Shown: in pieces, positions 49,061 through 57,648 of the stretch | How the letters are laid out: every line of letters starts with the position of its first letter | How positions within the stretch are numbered: position 1 is the first letter of the stretch | Assembly: GCA_937879855.1 (NCBI GenBank) | Contig: CALFMO010000069.1 | Coordinates: forward strand, 176,835-240,834 | Origin: an uncultured Acidobacteriaceae bacterium | GTDB lineage: Bacteria > Acidobacteriota > Terriglobia > Terriglobales > Acidobacteriaceae | Length of the DNA: 64,000 nt | Direction: 5' to 3' | Notes under the pieces: generated by a model | Databases searched by the model: none | The model's input: the letters and a program-made list of their open reading frames with translations, nothing else | What the model was told of the DNA's origin: nothing | Program-made: the position numbers and the translations under genes

Positions 49061-49498
49061 TTAGTAGGTTAGGTGCAGTCCGGTATCTTCGCGCTCATCG
49101 TTATAAATGTGAACCGTCACTGGTTGCGCCAAGCGCAAAGGCTTGCCGTCAACAGATTTGACGCCCTTGAGATCGGCCCAGAGGATGTAATCGGATTCGC
49201 CGGCAGGAACGCGCTGAGCGAACTCGCCCATGTGGTCGGAATAAACTTCCCAGCGGACCTTCTTCGGCTTATCCGTGGCGCGGCGGATCTTCACGGTGAT
49301 GCCATACACCGGTCGATTATCCGGGCCCCAGACGGTACCCGCGATCAGAGCGTAAGGCTTAACTTTGCCTTTGGACGTAGGGGCGGCAGAGAGCCCATGC
49401 TGAGAGATGAACGTCGGCAAGAGAAATGCGATCAGGAAAAACGCCAGGTAAGAAAGCCTCGCGAAAGGTTTGCCAGTGGGAAGTTTAGGAGAAGTCAC
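49061..49498 (-). CDS. Secreted carboxypeptidase-regulatory-like domain protein
   Basis: 145 residues. A hydrophobic leader (LSYLAFFLIAFLLPTFISQHG) is followed by a beta-sandwich domain: ALIAGTVWGPDNRPVYGITVKIRRATDKPKKVRWEVYSDHMGEFAQRVPAGESDYILWADLKG. The GTG start at 49498 overlaps the end of the LysW-like gene by 14 nt, indicating a shared message. It is similar in plan to the neighbouring 123-residue protein. The function is unknown. Confidence 0.75.
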   Translation of the reverse strand: MTSPKLPTGKPFARLSYLAFFLIAFLLPTFISQHGLSAAPTSKGKVKPYALIAGTVWGPDNRPVYGITVKIRRATDKPKKVRWEVYSDHMGEFAQRVPAGESDYILWADLKGVKSVDGKPLRLAQPVTVHIYNDEREDTGLHLTY

Positions 49499-49688
49499 CG
49501 TCTTCGTTTTCCTCAGCCTCTTCTTCTTCCTCTTCCAGGTAGCCTTCTTCCACCGCCTTCAGTTCCAACGGGCTGGTGGTGACGACTTCAAAATCCGTGC
49601 CACACTCGGGGCACGAGATCACTTCTCCCTCGTCGACCTCTTCCTCTTCGACGTCCAGATTCGTTTCGCATTCGGGACACAGAACCAT
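49485..49688 (-). CDS. LysW-like zinc-ribbon acidic protein
   Basis: 67 residues. Two CPEC knuckles (Cys 4/7 and Cys 26/29) form a zinc ribbon, followed by FEVVTTSPLELKAVEEG, very close to the amino-group carrier protein LysW/ArgW of the alpha-aminoadipate lysine pathway. LysW normally ends in EDWGE, whose last Glu carries the amino acid. Here the tail is a run of Glu ending NEDGDFS, so the carrier Glu is missing. No lysX, lysY or lysZ genes are nearby. It may be a degenerate carrier or a zinc-ribbon protein with another role. Confidence 0.78.
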   Translation of the reverse strand: MVLCPECETNLDVEEEEVDEGEVISCPECGTDFEVVTTSPLELKAVEEGYLEEEEEEAEENEDGDFS

Positions 49689-49799
49689 AAAGCCTCCCTT
49701 GCCGGTTAGACCCTCCTGTTAATATTTAGATTCTTCCCGCCTGCTAGGTCAAGGGGGCACAAGGCAGGGGCGAGAGAATTTTTCTGGCACTGAAAATTG

Positions 49800-49813
49800 C
49801 CCCCGGCAGGGGG
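49800..49813 (+). other. Short hairpin before the M28 peptidase gene
   Basis: CCCCC-GGCA-GGGGG about 27 nt before the start codon. It could lie in the mRNA leader. The significance is unclear. Confidence 0.3.
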
Positions 49814-49840
49814 ATTTGCCTGGACGAGGACACTCAACTC

Positions 49841-51232
49841 ATGCTCCATTTCCGCAAAGTTATCTTCTGTACCGTAACGCACGCTGCGCTTCTAATAGCG
49901 GCGATCGGCAGCTTGGCACAGTCTGACAAATCCGAACCGACCACCGCTGCCGACCCGCCGATCGCGGCGGCCTTGCGCCAGATTTCCGCGCAACATATTC
50001 AAGCGAACATCGAGAAACTGGTCGGCTTCGGCACAAGGTCGACGATCTCAGCGCAGGATCCTGCATCGATTTCGGCGGGGCGCGGAATTGGCGCGGCGCG
50101 GGAATGGATCAAGTCGGAGTTCGAACGCTATTCTAAAGATTGCGGCGGATGCCTCGAAGTGAAGACCGACACATTCACGCAAGAGCCCGCCGACCGCATT
50201 CCCAAGCCCACGGAAATCACCAATGTTTATGCGGTTCTGAAAGGCACGAACGACGCGAACGCGAAGCGAATTGTGCTGGTGACGGGGCACTACGACTCGC
50301 GCAATAGCGACACATTCAACGTGACCGACGACGCGCCTGGGGCCAACGACGATGGCAGCGGAACCGCTGTCAGCCTGGAATGTGCGCGGGTATTGAGCAA
50401 GATGAAGTTTCCGGCAACGATTATTTTTCTTACGGTCGCAGGAGAAGAGCAGGGCCTGAACGGCAGTCATCATTTTGCCAAGATGGCGAAAGATGAGGGC
50501 TGGGACCTGGAAGCCCTTCTGAACAACGACATTGTGGGCGGCGACAAGAGCGCCGAACAGGATCATTCCGTCGTGCGTGTATTTTCCGAGGGAGTGCCCG
50601 CCGCGGCGACAGAACAGGATCTCCGACGGATTCGCGGGCTGGGCGGGGAAAGCGATTCCGGATCGCGGGAACTAGCGCGGTATATCGCCGATGTTGGCCG
50701 CGTTTATGACGCGGGGGTGAAGCCGATGCTGGTGTTTCGGCTGGATCGATTTCTGCGCGGCGGCGATCATTATTCTTTCAACCAGCAGGGATTCTCGGCG
50801 GTGCGGTTCACCGAATACCGCGAGGACTTTCATCATCAGCACCAGAACGTGCGCACCGAGAACGGAATCGAATATGGCGATCTGCCCAAGTTTGTGGACT
50901 ACGACTATGTCGAGCGCGTGGCGCGGCTGAACGCGGCTACGCTCGCATCGTTGGCCGCAGCTCCTGCGCCTCCGGCGAACGTACATATACTGACGAAGAA
51001 TTTGGAGAACGACACCACGCTCACGTGGGAGGCTTCCCCAGGGGGCTTGGCCGTGGAGTATGAAGTGATATGGCGGGCGACCACCAGTCTTCAATGGGAG
51101 CACGCGCAGAGTGTGGGCAACGCGACGCAAGCAACGCTGAAGGTATCGAAGGATAACGTGATCTTTGCCGTGCGCGCGATCGACCATGCGGGGCATCGCA
51201 GTTTACCGGTTGTGCCGGTTCCGGAGCGGTAG
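49841..51232 (+). CDS. Secreted M28-family zinc metallopeptidase with fibronectin-like domain
   Basis: 463 residues. Signal peptide to about residue 27. The peptidase core has GHYDSRN (His), GANDDGSGTA (bridging Asp), TVAGEEQGLNGSHHFA (Glu-Glu), LLNNDIVGG (Asp) and a later His in FHHQHQNV, together giving the co-catalytic two-zinc site. From about residue 375 a fibronectin type III-like domain follows (ANVHILTKNLENDTTLTWEASPGGLAVEYEVIWRAT). It removes amino acids from the N terminus of peptides outside the inner membrane. A GAGGA ribosome site lies 10 nt before the ATG. Confidence 0.92.
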   Translation: MLHFRKVIFCTVTHAALLIAAIGSLAQSDKSEPTTAADPPIAAALRQISAQHIQANIEKLVGFGTRSTISAQDPASISAGRGIGAAREWIKSEFERYSKDCGGCLEVKTDTFTQEPADRIPKPTEITNVYAVLKGTNDANAKRIVLVTGHYDSRNSDTFNVTDDAPGANDDGSGTAVSLECARVLSKMKFPATIIFLTVAGEEQGLNGSHHFAKMAKDEGWDLEALLNNDIVGGDKSAEQDHSVVRVFSEGVPAAATEQDLRRIRGLGGESDSGSRELARYIADVGRVYDAGVKPMLVFRLDRFLRGGDHYSFNQQGFSAVRFTEYREDFHHQHQNVRTENGIEYGDLPKFVDYDYVERVARLNAATLASLAAAPAPPANVHILTKNLENDTTLTWEASPGGLAVEYEVIWRATTSLQWEHAQSVGNATQATLKVSKDNVIFAVRAIDHAGHRSLPVVPVPER

Positions 51233-51280
51233 GCATTGCCCCGGCGTTGAACGAGTAGAATGGACGAGAGGTAATTTAGT

Positions 51281-52120
51281 GTGCGGCGAACCGGTGAACC
51301 CTTGACGTTGAGCTTGCCACCGTTCACCCGTGCGGTGACCTGGCTGCTGGGCATCAACACGGGTGTGTACCTGCTGCTATTGCTGTTGATGCGGGTGCAG
51401 CCCGATGTTCCGCTGTTTGTTCTCGATCACCTCGCGCTTCAGCCGCAGGCGGTCGTGCACGGAGCGATCTGGCAGCTGGTGACTTACGGTTTCCTGCATT
51501 TCGAATTCTGGCACTGGTTCGGAAATATGCTCGGCCTGTGGATGTTCGGGTCCGCCTTTGAAAGCGCATGGGGCACACGACGTTTCATCGAACTGTTTTC
51601 TTTTGGCGTGGTGGGTGCGGCAATTGTCACGATCGCCGCTTCCTACGCGCACATTTTGGGCAATCCTGCAACGCGGACGCTGGGCGCTTCGGGCGGAGTC
51701 TTCGCCATCCTCATCGCCTTCGGCATGCTGTTTGGGGACAACGAGATCATGATGATTCCGTTCCCCTTCCTCATTAAAGCCAAATATTTTGTGGGCATTT
51801 TGATCGTGGTCACGCTGGCGTTTGCCATGTCGAGCAGCGGCGGCGTGGCTTACGTGGCCCATCTGGGCGGCTTGCTCTTCGGCTATTTGTATGTGCGACG
51901 CGGGCTGAAGCCGGTGATGAGCCTGGGACTTGGGGAACGCTACTACGGCGCGCGCAATTCTTACTACCGCTGGAAGCGGCGGCGGGCGGCGAAGAAGTTC
52001 GAAGTGTATATGTCGAAGCACGACCGCCAAGTCCACTTCGACGAGCACGGAAATTACATCCCGCCAGATGAGGAACCGCGCAAGGGAAATGGCGGATCGA
52101 AGTCAGGATGGGTGAATTAG
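51281..52120 (+). CDS. Rhomboid-family intramembrane serine protease
   Basis: 279 residues, six membrane helices. The active-site Ser is in TLGASGGVFAIL and the His in VAYVAHLGGLLFGYLYV; the WQLVTYGFLHFEFWHWFGNMLGLWMFG stretch has the conserved His/Asn of the oxyanion site. It cleaves membrane proteins within the bilayer. The C-terminal ~65 residues are basic and cytoplasmic. The start is GTG with a GAGAGG site 9 nt upstream, 48 bp after the peptidase gene, so the two may be co-transcribed. It converges with the hydrolase gene across a 23-bp-arm inverted repeat. Confidence 0.92.
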   Translation: MRRTGEPLTLSLPPFTRAVTWLLGINTGVYLLLLLLMRVQPDVPLFVLDHLALQPQAVVHGAIWQLVTYGFLHFEFWHWFGNMLGLWMFGSAFESAWGTRRFIELFSFGVVGAAIVTIAASYAHILGNPATRTLGASGGVFAILIAFGMLFGDNEIMMIPFPFLIKAKYFVGILIVVTLAFAMSSSGGVAYVAHLGGLLFGYLYVRRGLKPVMSLGLGERYYGARNSYYRWKRRRAAKKFEVYMSKHDRQVHFDEHGNYIPPDEEPRKGNGGSKSGWVN

Positions 52121-52168
52121 GATTAGCAGAGTGTCGACAGATTGCAAATGTGTTCGAATGTAGAAGGC

Positions 52169-52227
52169 AGAAGTCAGAATGCAGAAGTAAAACTGTTTTT
52201 GCAATTTACTTCTGCATTCTGACTTCT
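52169..52227. repeat. Inverted repeat with perfect 23-bp arms
   Basis: Arms at 52169-52191 and 52205-52227 (core CAGAATGCAGAAGT and its complement), loop of 13 nt with a T run. It lies between the converging rhomboid and hydrolase genes. The right arm encodes the last residues and stop codon of the hydrolase. It could act as a two-way terminator, but the arm sequence also looks like a dispersed repeat. Confidence 0.85.
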
Positions 52228-52886
52228 AACTTCTGCAATTCCACGACCACCGCTCCCAGCAGCTCTTCATTTCTTGTCTTTCCCTTGAATCCCAGATCGT
52301 GACCGGTTCCTTCCACCACCATTAACTTCGTCTGCGCAGGAATCATCTTCAGGGCTCGCTCCATCTCCGCAATGGAGCCGAAGGGATCGCGTGTGCCTGA
52401 TACGAAAAGCGTTGGCGTGCGCAGGTCGGGAAGATGCTGGGTGCGCTGTTGCTCAGGCTTGCGCGGCGGATGCAGCGGATAGGAGAGCAGCAGCAAGGCC
52501 GATACAAGCCCGGGATCTTCGGCGCATAGCATGCTGGACTGGCGTCCTCCATAAGAGTGACCGCCAAGGAAGAGGCGGCCTGAAATCATTCCTCGCAGCT
52601 TCGAGATCGCATTTTTCAGGCCGGCGCGGTCGCGGGCAGCGTCGCCGGGACCGGGTGGGCCGAATGGCCTCGCTTGCCGGTAAGGCAGGTTGCAGCGAAG
52701 CACGGTGAAACCGGCTGCGGCGAAAGCCTCGGCGAGGGCGATCAGCAGCGGAGCTTGGGCGTTGCCGCCGGCGCCATGGGTCAGAACCAAGCCATCTTGA
52801 TTAGGAGTTTCGGGAACGTGAAGAAATCCGCTGATGTGGGGATCGACGGTGCTGTCGGTGCATTCGAGGATAGAAGATGCGGGCAA
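52206..52886 (-). CDS. Alpha/beta-hydrolase (TEX30/KANL3-like)
   Basis: 226 residues from a TTG. The fold is clear: GLVLTHGAGGNAQAPLLIALAEAFAAAGFTVLRCNLPYRQARP near the N terminus, nucleophile elbow GGHSYGG (Ser about residue 110), then TLFVSGTRDPFGS (Asp) and EGTGHDLGFKGK (His). Members of this group often lack a known substrate. The C-terminal ELQKLEVRMQK is encoded by the arm of the inverted repeat at 52205-52227, so the original end of the protein may have been replaced. Confidence 0.83.
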   Translation of the reverse strand: MPASSILECTDSTVDPHISGFLHVPETPNQDGLVLTHGAGGNAQAPLLIALAEAFAAAGFTVLRCNLPYRQARPFGPPGPGDAARDRAGLKNAISKLRGMISGRLFLGGHSYGGRQSSMLCAEDPGLVSALLLLSYPLHPPRKPEQQRTQHLPDLRTPTLFVSGTRDPFGSIAEMERALKMIPAQTKLMVVEGTGHDLGFKGKTRNEELLGAVVVELQKLEVRMQK

Positions 52887-53009
52887 GCGATCATTTTAAA
52901 TCGTAGGGCTGGGCTGAAAACAGTCGATGCCGTAATCGAGGCGATTGCGGTGGAAAAATTGTCAGTGAGTGAAATGGCGATTTTGCATCAAGTACGTGGC
53001 AGCAGCCCG

Positions 53010-53981
53010 TCAATTCAGCCCAGTGACTTTAAATGGCGTCAGCTTGTGACTTTGCAGATCGAGCAGGTAGAAATCGCTCTTGACCGCGGTCCCTTGCCAA
53101 TCTGATCGCCACTTCAGCACTACAGCAGTCTTCCCATCGGCAAACACCTTGAGGTCGCTGGCGTAGCCAATACCTTTTGTCAGTCTCTCGATCACGCCGC
53201 TTGCGAGGTCTAAGCGATAAACATCGTAGTCGTAGTTAACTAGCCGGTTGCTGGCAGCTAGGAAGATAATGCTCCTTCCGTCCGGCATGAAATTGGGATA
53301 GGCAAATATTGGTCCCGGAGTCGCTTGGTGTGGAATGGTCGGACTGAGCACCTTGCTTGGCTTTTCGGGATGATCGAGCAGATAGATTTCCATCCGCTGT
53401 GGCGCGTAGAGCCCCAACGTCGAGACGAGCAACCTTTTCCCGTCCGATGCAATGGACGGCTGAGAAATCTGCACGAATCCCTCGTATGTTACTTGCCTGA
53501 CATCGCTACCATCGGCTCCAACAGAGAAGATGTCCCATAGATGATCCCCCGGAGGAGGTTGAGATCGCCCAAAATATACCGTTTTCCCGTCCGGCGAGAA
53601 CGTTGGATAAAGATTCGCCGTCCCCGATCCGGGCAGGGAGCGCGAGTTAGAGCCATCGACGTCCATTACGATAACTCGCTGGTTCGTTCGATCTGAGACA
53701 TACGAATATGCGAAGAGCTTGCCGTCCGCCGAAAACGCCGGGCACGACTCCTTTCCGGTCTTCGCCTCCGTCAATCGGCTTGCAATACCTGTTTCCATGT
53801 CAATCTTGTAGATGAAGCCAGAGTTGCCTTTCATGTAAGCCACTGCCATGGTCTTGGCATCCGGCGATACGGCAATGCCATGAATTTCACCCCGAGGGTT
53901 CCCGGCGTATGCGGAGGGCAGATAGATCGGAAGTAAAAGAAGACTGACGCAAAGGAGGTTAGACGATTTCACTGAGATCAC
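53010..53981 (-). CDS. Secreted TolB-like (WD40/PD40) beta-propeller
   Basis: 323 residues. Signal peptide (NLLCVSLLLLPIYLPSAYA) and six or so repeats of the type AFSADGKLFAYSYVSDRTNQRVIVMDVDGSNSR and YPTFSPDGKTVYFGRSQ, i.e. PD40 blades. Such proteins lie in the periplasm or outside and bind other proteins; there is no sign of Pal or TolA genes here, so this is not the true TolB. The gene stands alone, upstream of the hydrolase gene on the same strand. Confidence 0.83.
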   Translation of the reverse strand: MISVKSSNLLCVSLLLLPIYLPSAYAGNPRGEIHGIAVSPDAKTMAVAYMKGNSGFIYKIDMETGIASRLTEAKTGKESCPAFSADGKLFAYSYVSDRTNQRVIVMDVDGSNSRSLPGSGTANLYPTFSPDGKTVYFGRSQPPPGDHLWDIFSVGADGSDVRQVTYEGFVQISQPSIASDGKRLLVSTLGLYAPQRMEIYLLDHPEKPSKVLSPTIPHQATPGPIFAYPNFMPDGRSIIFLAASNRLVNYDYDVYRLDLASGVIERLTKGIGYASDLKVFADGKTAVVLKWRSDWQGTAVKSDFYLLDLQSHKLTPFKVTGLN

Positions 53982-54072
53982 CCCTTCTGATCATATTCTC
54001 TACGGCATTAAAGGCCGCGCCGGAGGTCAGTTTAGTGATAACTGTCGTAATCAGGCCATTGCACTCAAAATC

Positions 54073-54297
54073 CTAGGACACTGCGCGTTCATTTGGCCTT
54101 TTGGCAAGTCGGGATGCTCTCCAATCCTTGACGATCCGATACACCGAGTACAGCAGGGCCAGAACGAGAATAGCAAGGAAGGTTGGTGGGAATCGCACGA
54201 AGAAGACAAGCACTGCCAAGAAAATCAGAATGACCATGCGAATCGTAATGATCGCGTGCATCAGTGCCCCAACCAGTGAGTTCCGGTTCCGTTTCAT
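54073..54297 (-). CDS. Hypothetical small membrane protein
   Basis: 74 residues: a basic N terminus (MKRNRN), one or two close membrane helices (IITIRMVILIFLAVLVFFVRFPPTFLAILVLALLYSVYRIV) and a basic tail (KDWRASRLAKRPNE). No family was recognised. Isolated gene. Confidence 0.55.
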   Translation of the reverse strand: MKRNRNSLVGALMHAIITIRMVILIFLAVLVFFVRFPPTFLAILVLALLYSVYRIVKDWRASRLAKRPNERAVS

Positions 54298-54560
54298 CTA
54301 TTGTGGCGTCCAGCTATGAGCCGAGGAGAGTGTAATCGATTGGGTCAACTGTTGAGAACAGACCATTTCGCTCATTCAGGGGTTGAGACAAAATAGAGAT
54401 GTTTCGACAACTACCGAAGCACTCACTTGGCGTTGTTGAAGCGAGAAGAGGGAAGCTAAGTCACGAGCTGAAAATCGTGCATTCGAGGCTAAACGAATCT
54501 CTAACGTTTAATCCTTCCCGGCGTCAAAATGTTCGGCGGTTGTGGCCCGACGGCCGAGGA

Positions 54561-55028
54561 ATGGGGTGCCCTGTGAAAAGTGTCTTCCCCTTGTTGCTGT
54601 TGTGTTCTTTGGCGCATGGCGCGGTTTGCCCAACGGGTCAACTGAAGGATGAAGCGGCGCTGGTTCAGATCGAACACGTGTGGTTGCGAGCTGTGGAGCA
54701 GCACGACATGGCTGCGCTGGGGTGCATTCTGGCAGATGAATTCGAAGAGGCTGACTTCGCAGGCTCACTGATCGAACGCTCAGCAATGCTGGCGAGTGCC
54801 GCGAATCGGGGCAACGTTCAGCCCGCAGTCGAATTGTCGGACTTGCATGCTCACGTGTATGGCGATTTCGCATATGCCCGTGGCCTGGCCGTGATAAGGA
54901 GTGATGATGGGAAACACCCTCTGAAGAGTCGCTTTACGGATATTTTTATCTATCGCGATGGGCGCTGGCAGTGTGTAGCGGGCCACGAATCGCACTTTCC
55001 TGAAAACCGCTTAGCAGGTACGCACTGA
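54561..55028 (+). CDS. Secreted SnoaL/NTF2-like (DUF4440-type) protein
   Basis: 155 residues from ATG 54561; an alternative GTG is at 54573. A signal peptide (SVFPLLLLCSLAHGAVC) is followed by an NTF2-like domain: EAALVQIEHVWLRAVEQHDMAALGCILADEFEEADFAGSLIERSAML...SRFTDIFIYRDGRWQCVAGHESHF. The longer frame to 54399 lacks a ribosome site and would hide the signal peptide. The fold binds small molecules or dimerises; the function is unknown. Confidence 0.75.
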   Translation: MGCPVKSVFPLLLLCSLAHGAVCPTGQLKDEAALVQIEHVWLRAVEQHDMAALGCILADEFEEADFAGSLIERSAMLASAANRGNVQPAVELSDLHAHVYGDFAYARGLAVIRSDDGKHPLKSRFTDIFIYRDGRWQCVAGHESHFPENRLAGTH

Positions 55029-55248
55029 GCCAGTCAAATCGGCTTGAGTTTTCCGCTGCCATCGCAAGAATTATGCCCCCGATTCCTCGAATGCCGCTCC
55101 GGACTGCACACAACGTTAGTTGGTGTTATCAGCGATTACTCATTTTGACCGTCGGCAAGTGAGCGGAATGAGAGTTTTTCGCCAGCCACGGGGACGCAGC
55201 GTCTGCGGAGTGTCGAGTATGATAGTGAGTCCTGAACGTTGACACGAA

Positions 55249-57165
55249 TTGAAAACACAATCCTCCAGAATTGTTTTGGCTGGCGTGGTTCTGCTCCTTG
55301 CTCTTATGGCTCTGCTTGCCGACGGGGCTGCCCGTCGCGAGTCCATCACCATCGATGAAGTAGCGCACATCGGGGCAGGTGTCAGCTATCTGCAGAAGCT
55401 GGACATGCGGATGAACGAGGAACACCCGCCATTGGCGAAGGCGCTAGCCGCAATGCCGTTGGTGGTTCGCGGTGTGCACGCCGATTATTCCCATGTGTCA
55501 TGGACGTTCAGCGCTGGACTGTTTAAGCAGTTCTTCGGGGAATGGGTCTTCGGCCACTGGGTAATCGCTCGCTGGAATGAGCCGGTCGCGACGGTCTTCT
55601 GGGCACGGCTACCCATGTTGTTTCTGACGTTGGTTCTGGGGATTGTAATCTTTGCCTATGGCTCCCGCCTGGGTGATCCATGGGGTGGGCTGCTCAGCCT
55701 CTGCGCGTATACCACTATGCCTGTCATGCTCGCGTTCGGGCCTCTGGTCTTAACCGACATGGCAATCACCCTGTTTGCTGTCCTGTCCGTGTGGGCCTTT
55801 GCCAGCATGTGGCGGTCCCCGTCGCGCGGGACGGTGCTGAGGTTCGGCCTTGCCCTCAGCGGAGCGTTGCTGTCTAAGTTTTCTGCCGGACTTCTATTCT
55901 TCTGTTTCGCCGCATTCATCCTTAGCCTGCGCTGGCGTCCGGCCCCGGGGCAGCCCGCAGACAAAGCAGAACTCCGGGCATGGCGGCGCATCCGATGGTG
56001 GAGTCTCACGAAGGGCATCTTATTCGCCGCACTGGTGGTTTACGCCGTCTATTTTGTTCTCTCTTGGAATGAGCCCACCGATTCCCTGTCCTTCGTTGGA
56101 CACAATGCGGCAGCCCTGCTGCTTCGAAGAGTGCTCATGCCGCCGTGGATCTACCTGCGTGGCTTGGCGCTGTTCGCCATTACTGCGAAGCCGCCCTCTT
56201 TCATTCTGGGTCATTCGTATCCGCATGGCGTGTGGTTTTACTTTCCGGTCTTGTTCTTGCTGAAGTCCTCCCTCGCCTTCCTCCTTTTGCTGCTTCTCGC
56301 GCTGGTGGTCAGCCTCGTGGCCAAGCTTCGCCGAGTGCAGCTCGCAGTGGTATCCAAAGGGCTGGAGTTGCACTGGCGAGCAGTGTGGGTCTCGCTCGCG
56401 GTCTTCACTGCAGCCTGCATCCTGAGCCGAATGCAGTTCAGCATCCGCCACTTCTCGGTTCCCTTGGCGCTGCTGATGCTGTTGCTCGCGCCACTTCCGC
56501 GCACGCTGGAGTCGCTGCGACGCTCGGCTTGGCCTGCCGCCCGCGCTCTTGTCTGGCTTACCGTTGTGCTGTCTCTGGCGTCAGTGGTAACAGCCGTGCG
56601 CGCGTATCCCTACTATCTTCCTTTCTTAAACTCGTTGAGTGCCGGCCGCCCGGGTTATGATTTGGTCGGCGATTCCAATCTCGATTGGAACCAGGCTCTT
56701 CCCGAAGTGGAGAACTTCGTGCAGCAGCATGGTCTGAAACGCGTCTTGCTCGATGAGTACGGGTTTTCGGAGCCCGAAATGTACGTCCCTGAATCGCAGT
56801 TCTGGAATTGCCAGCAGCCCGCTTCAGAGGATGGCGGCCAGTGGGCGGTAGTTTCCGCTAACCTGATTGAGGACGGTCACAATTGCCCCTGGCTCCTTCG
56901 CTTTCCCCACGAACCTCTGGCAGGCGGCAGCATGTATGTATTCCAACTCCCGGCGGTCATCCCTCCGGCGGGAACTCCGGGCGGTCCGCCGTTGCCCGAG
57001 GAGTACCACCAGTTTGGTGGACAGCCGATTCAAGGGGACCTCCGGCTTATCTTCCTCACCTGCATTCGCGATCCGCAACAGCTCCAGCCAACCTGGGACC
57101 GCATGACGGCGACGATGCAGGCCGATGTGGAGAAAAGAGAGCGGGAATCTAACCGCGCGAAGTAG
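55249..57165 (+). CDS. GT39/PMT-like membrane glycosyltransferase (GT-C fold)
   Basis: 638 residues with about 11-12 membrane helices. After the first helix comes the catalytic loop SITIDEVAHIGAGVSYLQKLDMRMNEEHPPLAKALAAMPLV, whose Asp-Glu pair and EHPPLAK block are hallmarks of the ArnT/PMT-like GT-C family. It uses a lipid-linked sugar as donor and glycosylates a protein, lipid or polymer on the outer face of the inner membrane. A soluble C-terminal domain of about 170 residues follows. The start is TTG at 55249, chosen because it gives the usual N-terminal helix; no good ribosome site is visible. Confidence 0.85.
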   Translation: MKTQSSRIVLAGVVLLLALMALLADGAARRESITIDEVAHIGAGVSYLQKLDMRMNEEHPPLAKALAAMPLVVRGVHADYSHVSWTFSAGLFKQFFGEWVFGHWVIARWNEPVATVFWARLPMLFLTLVLGIVIFAYGSRLGDPWGGLLSLCAYTTMPVMLAFGPLVLTDMAITLFAVLSVWAFASMWRSPSRGTVLRFGLALSGALLSKFSAGLLFFCFAAFILSLRWRPAPGQPADKAELRAWRRIRWWSLTKGILFAALVVYAVYFVLSWNEPTDSLSFVGHNAAALLLRRVLMPPWIYLRGLALFAITAKPPSFILGHSYPHGVWFYFPVLFLLKSSLAFLLLLLLALVVSLVAKLRRVQLAVVSKGLELHWRAVWVSLAVFTAACILSRMQFSIRHFSVPLALLMLLLAPLPRTLESLRRSAWPAARALVWLTVVLSLASVVTAVRAYPYYLPFLNSLSAGRPGYDLVGDSNLDWNQALPEVENFVQQHGLKRVLLDEYGFSEPEMYVPESQFWNCQQPASEDGGQWAVVSANLIEDGHNCPWLLRFPHEPLAGGSMYVFQLPAVIPPAGTPGGPPLPEEYHQFGGQPIQGDLRLIFLTCIRDPQQLQPTWDRMTATMQADVEKRERESNRAK

Positions 57166-57200
57166 CACTCAGCTTGAGCGTTAGCCGCACCGGCTGAAAC

Positions 57201-57292
57201 GAAAAGGCCCAATGTGCACCGTGAACGAGTCGCTCCCCCGAGAGTGAGAAACCTTCTCCCAAAAAAACGACTTGACTCCGACCGGCCTTTTC
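57201..57292. other. Widely spaced inverted repeat downstream of the GT gene
   Basis: GAAAAGGCC (57201-57209) and GGCCTTTTC (57284-57292) are perfect 9-bp complements about 75 nt apart, in the spacer between the GT39-like gene and the converging monooxygenase-like gene. Possibly a terminator or a small structured RNA. Confidence 0.4.
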
Positions 57293-57336
57293 ATGGGAGG
57301 GTCTATCGCTCAGAACCCTGCGAATGAGCGAACTGG

Positions 57337-57639
57337 CTACTTTGTTTTGTCCGTCTCTACTTCGATGAGAGTTTCGTAGACTTTCACGATCTGGATTTCA
57401 TTTCCCAGCCGCGCCCAGCAGCGCAGCATGTCGGGATCTTCCTGTGCAGCGCTGCGTGCCTCTTCTGACTTCCAATGGCGCAGCAGAACATAATGCGAGT
57501 CGCGGTCGCGGTAGAGGAGATCGCGTCCATAGCCCTTGCTGGCGATGATGGAACTGAGTTCGCGAAGGGTTGCGAGCGACGCGGCTTCCATGTCGGGCAT
57601 CGGTTCCCAAACTGCCACCGAGAGTATCTCTTGCGGCAT
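57337..57639 (-). CDS. Antibiotic-biosynthesis-monooxygenase-like (ABM-fold) protein
   Basis: 100 residues forming one dimeric alpha-beta barrel domain: ILSVAVWEPMPDMEAASLATLRELSSIIASKGYGRDLLYRDRDSHYVLLRHWKSEEARSAAQEDPDMLRCWARLGNEI. This fold covers quinol monooxygenases, heme-degrading enzymes and many proteins of unknown role; no specific active site can be assigned. It lies 9 bp downstream of pyk on the same strand, so the two are probably co-transcribed. Confidence 0.75.
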   Translation of the reverse strand: MPQEILSVAVWEPMPDMEAASLATLRELSSIIASKGYGRDLLYRDRDSHYVLLRHWKSEEARSAAQEDPDMLRCWARLGNEIQIVKVYETLIEVETDKTK

Positions 57640-57648
57640 AAGCGGCGA

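Noticed and set aside
52674..53105. 143-codon open frame opposite the hydrolase and propeller genes
   Set aside because: Antisense to two supported genes over most of its length.
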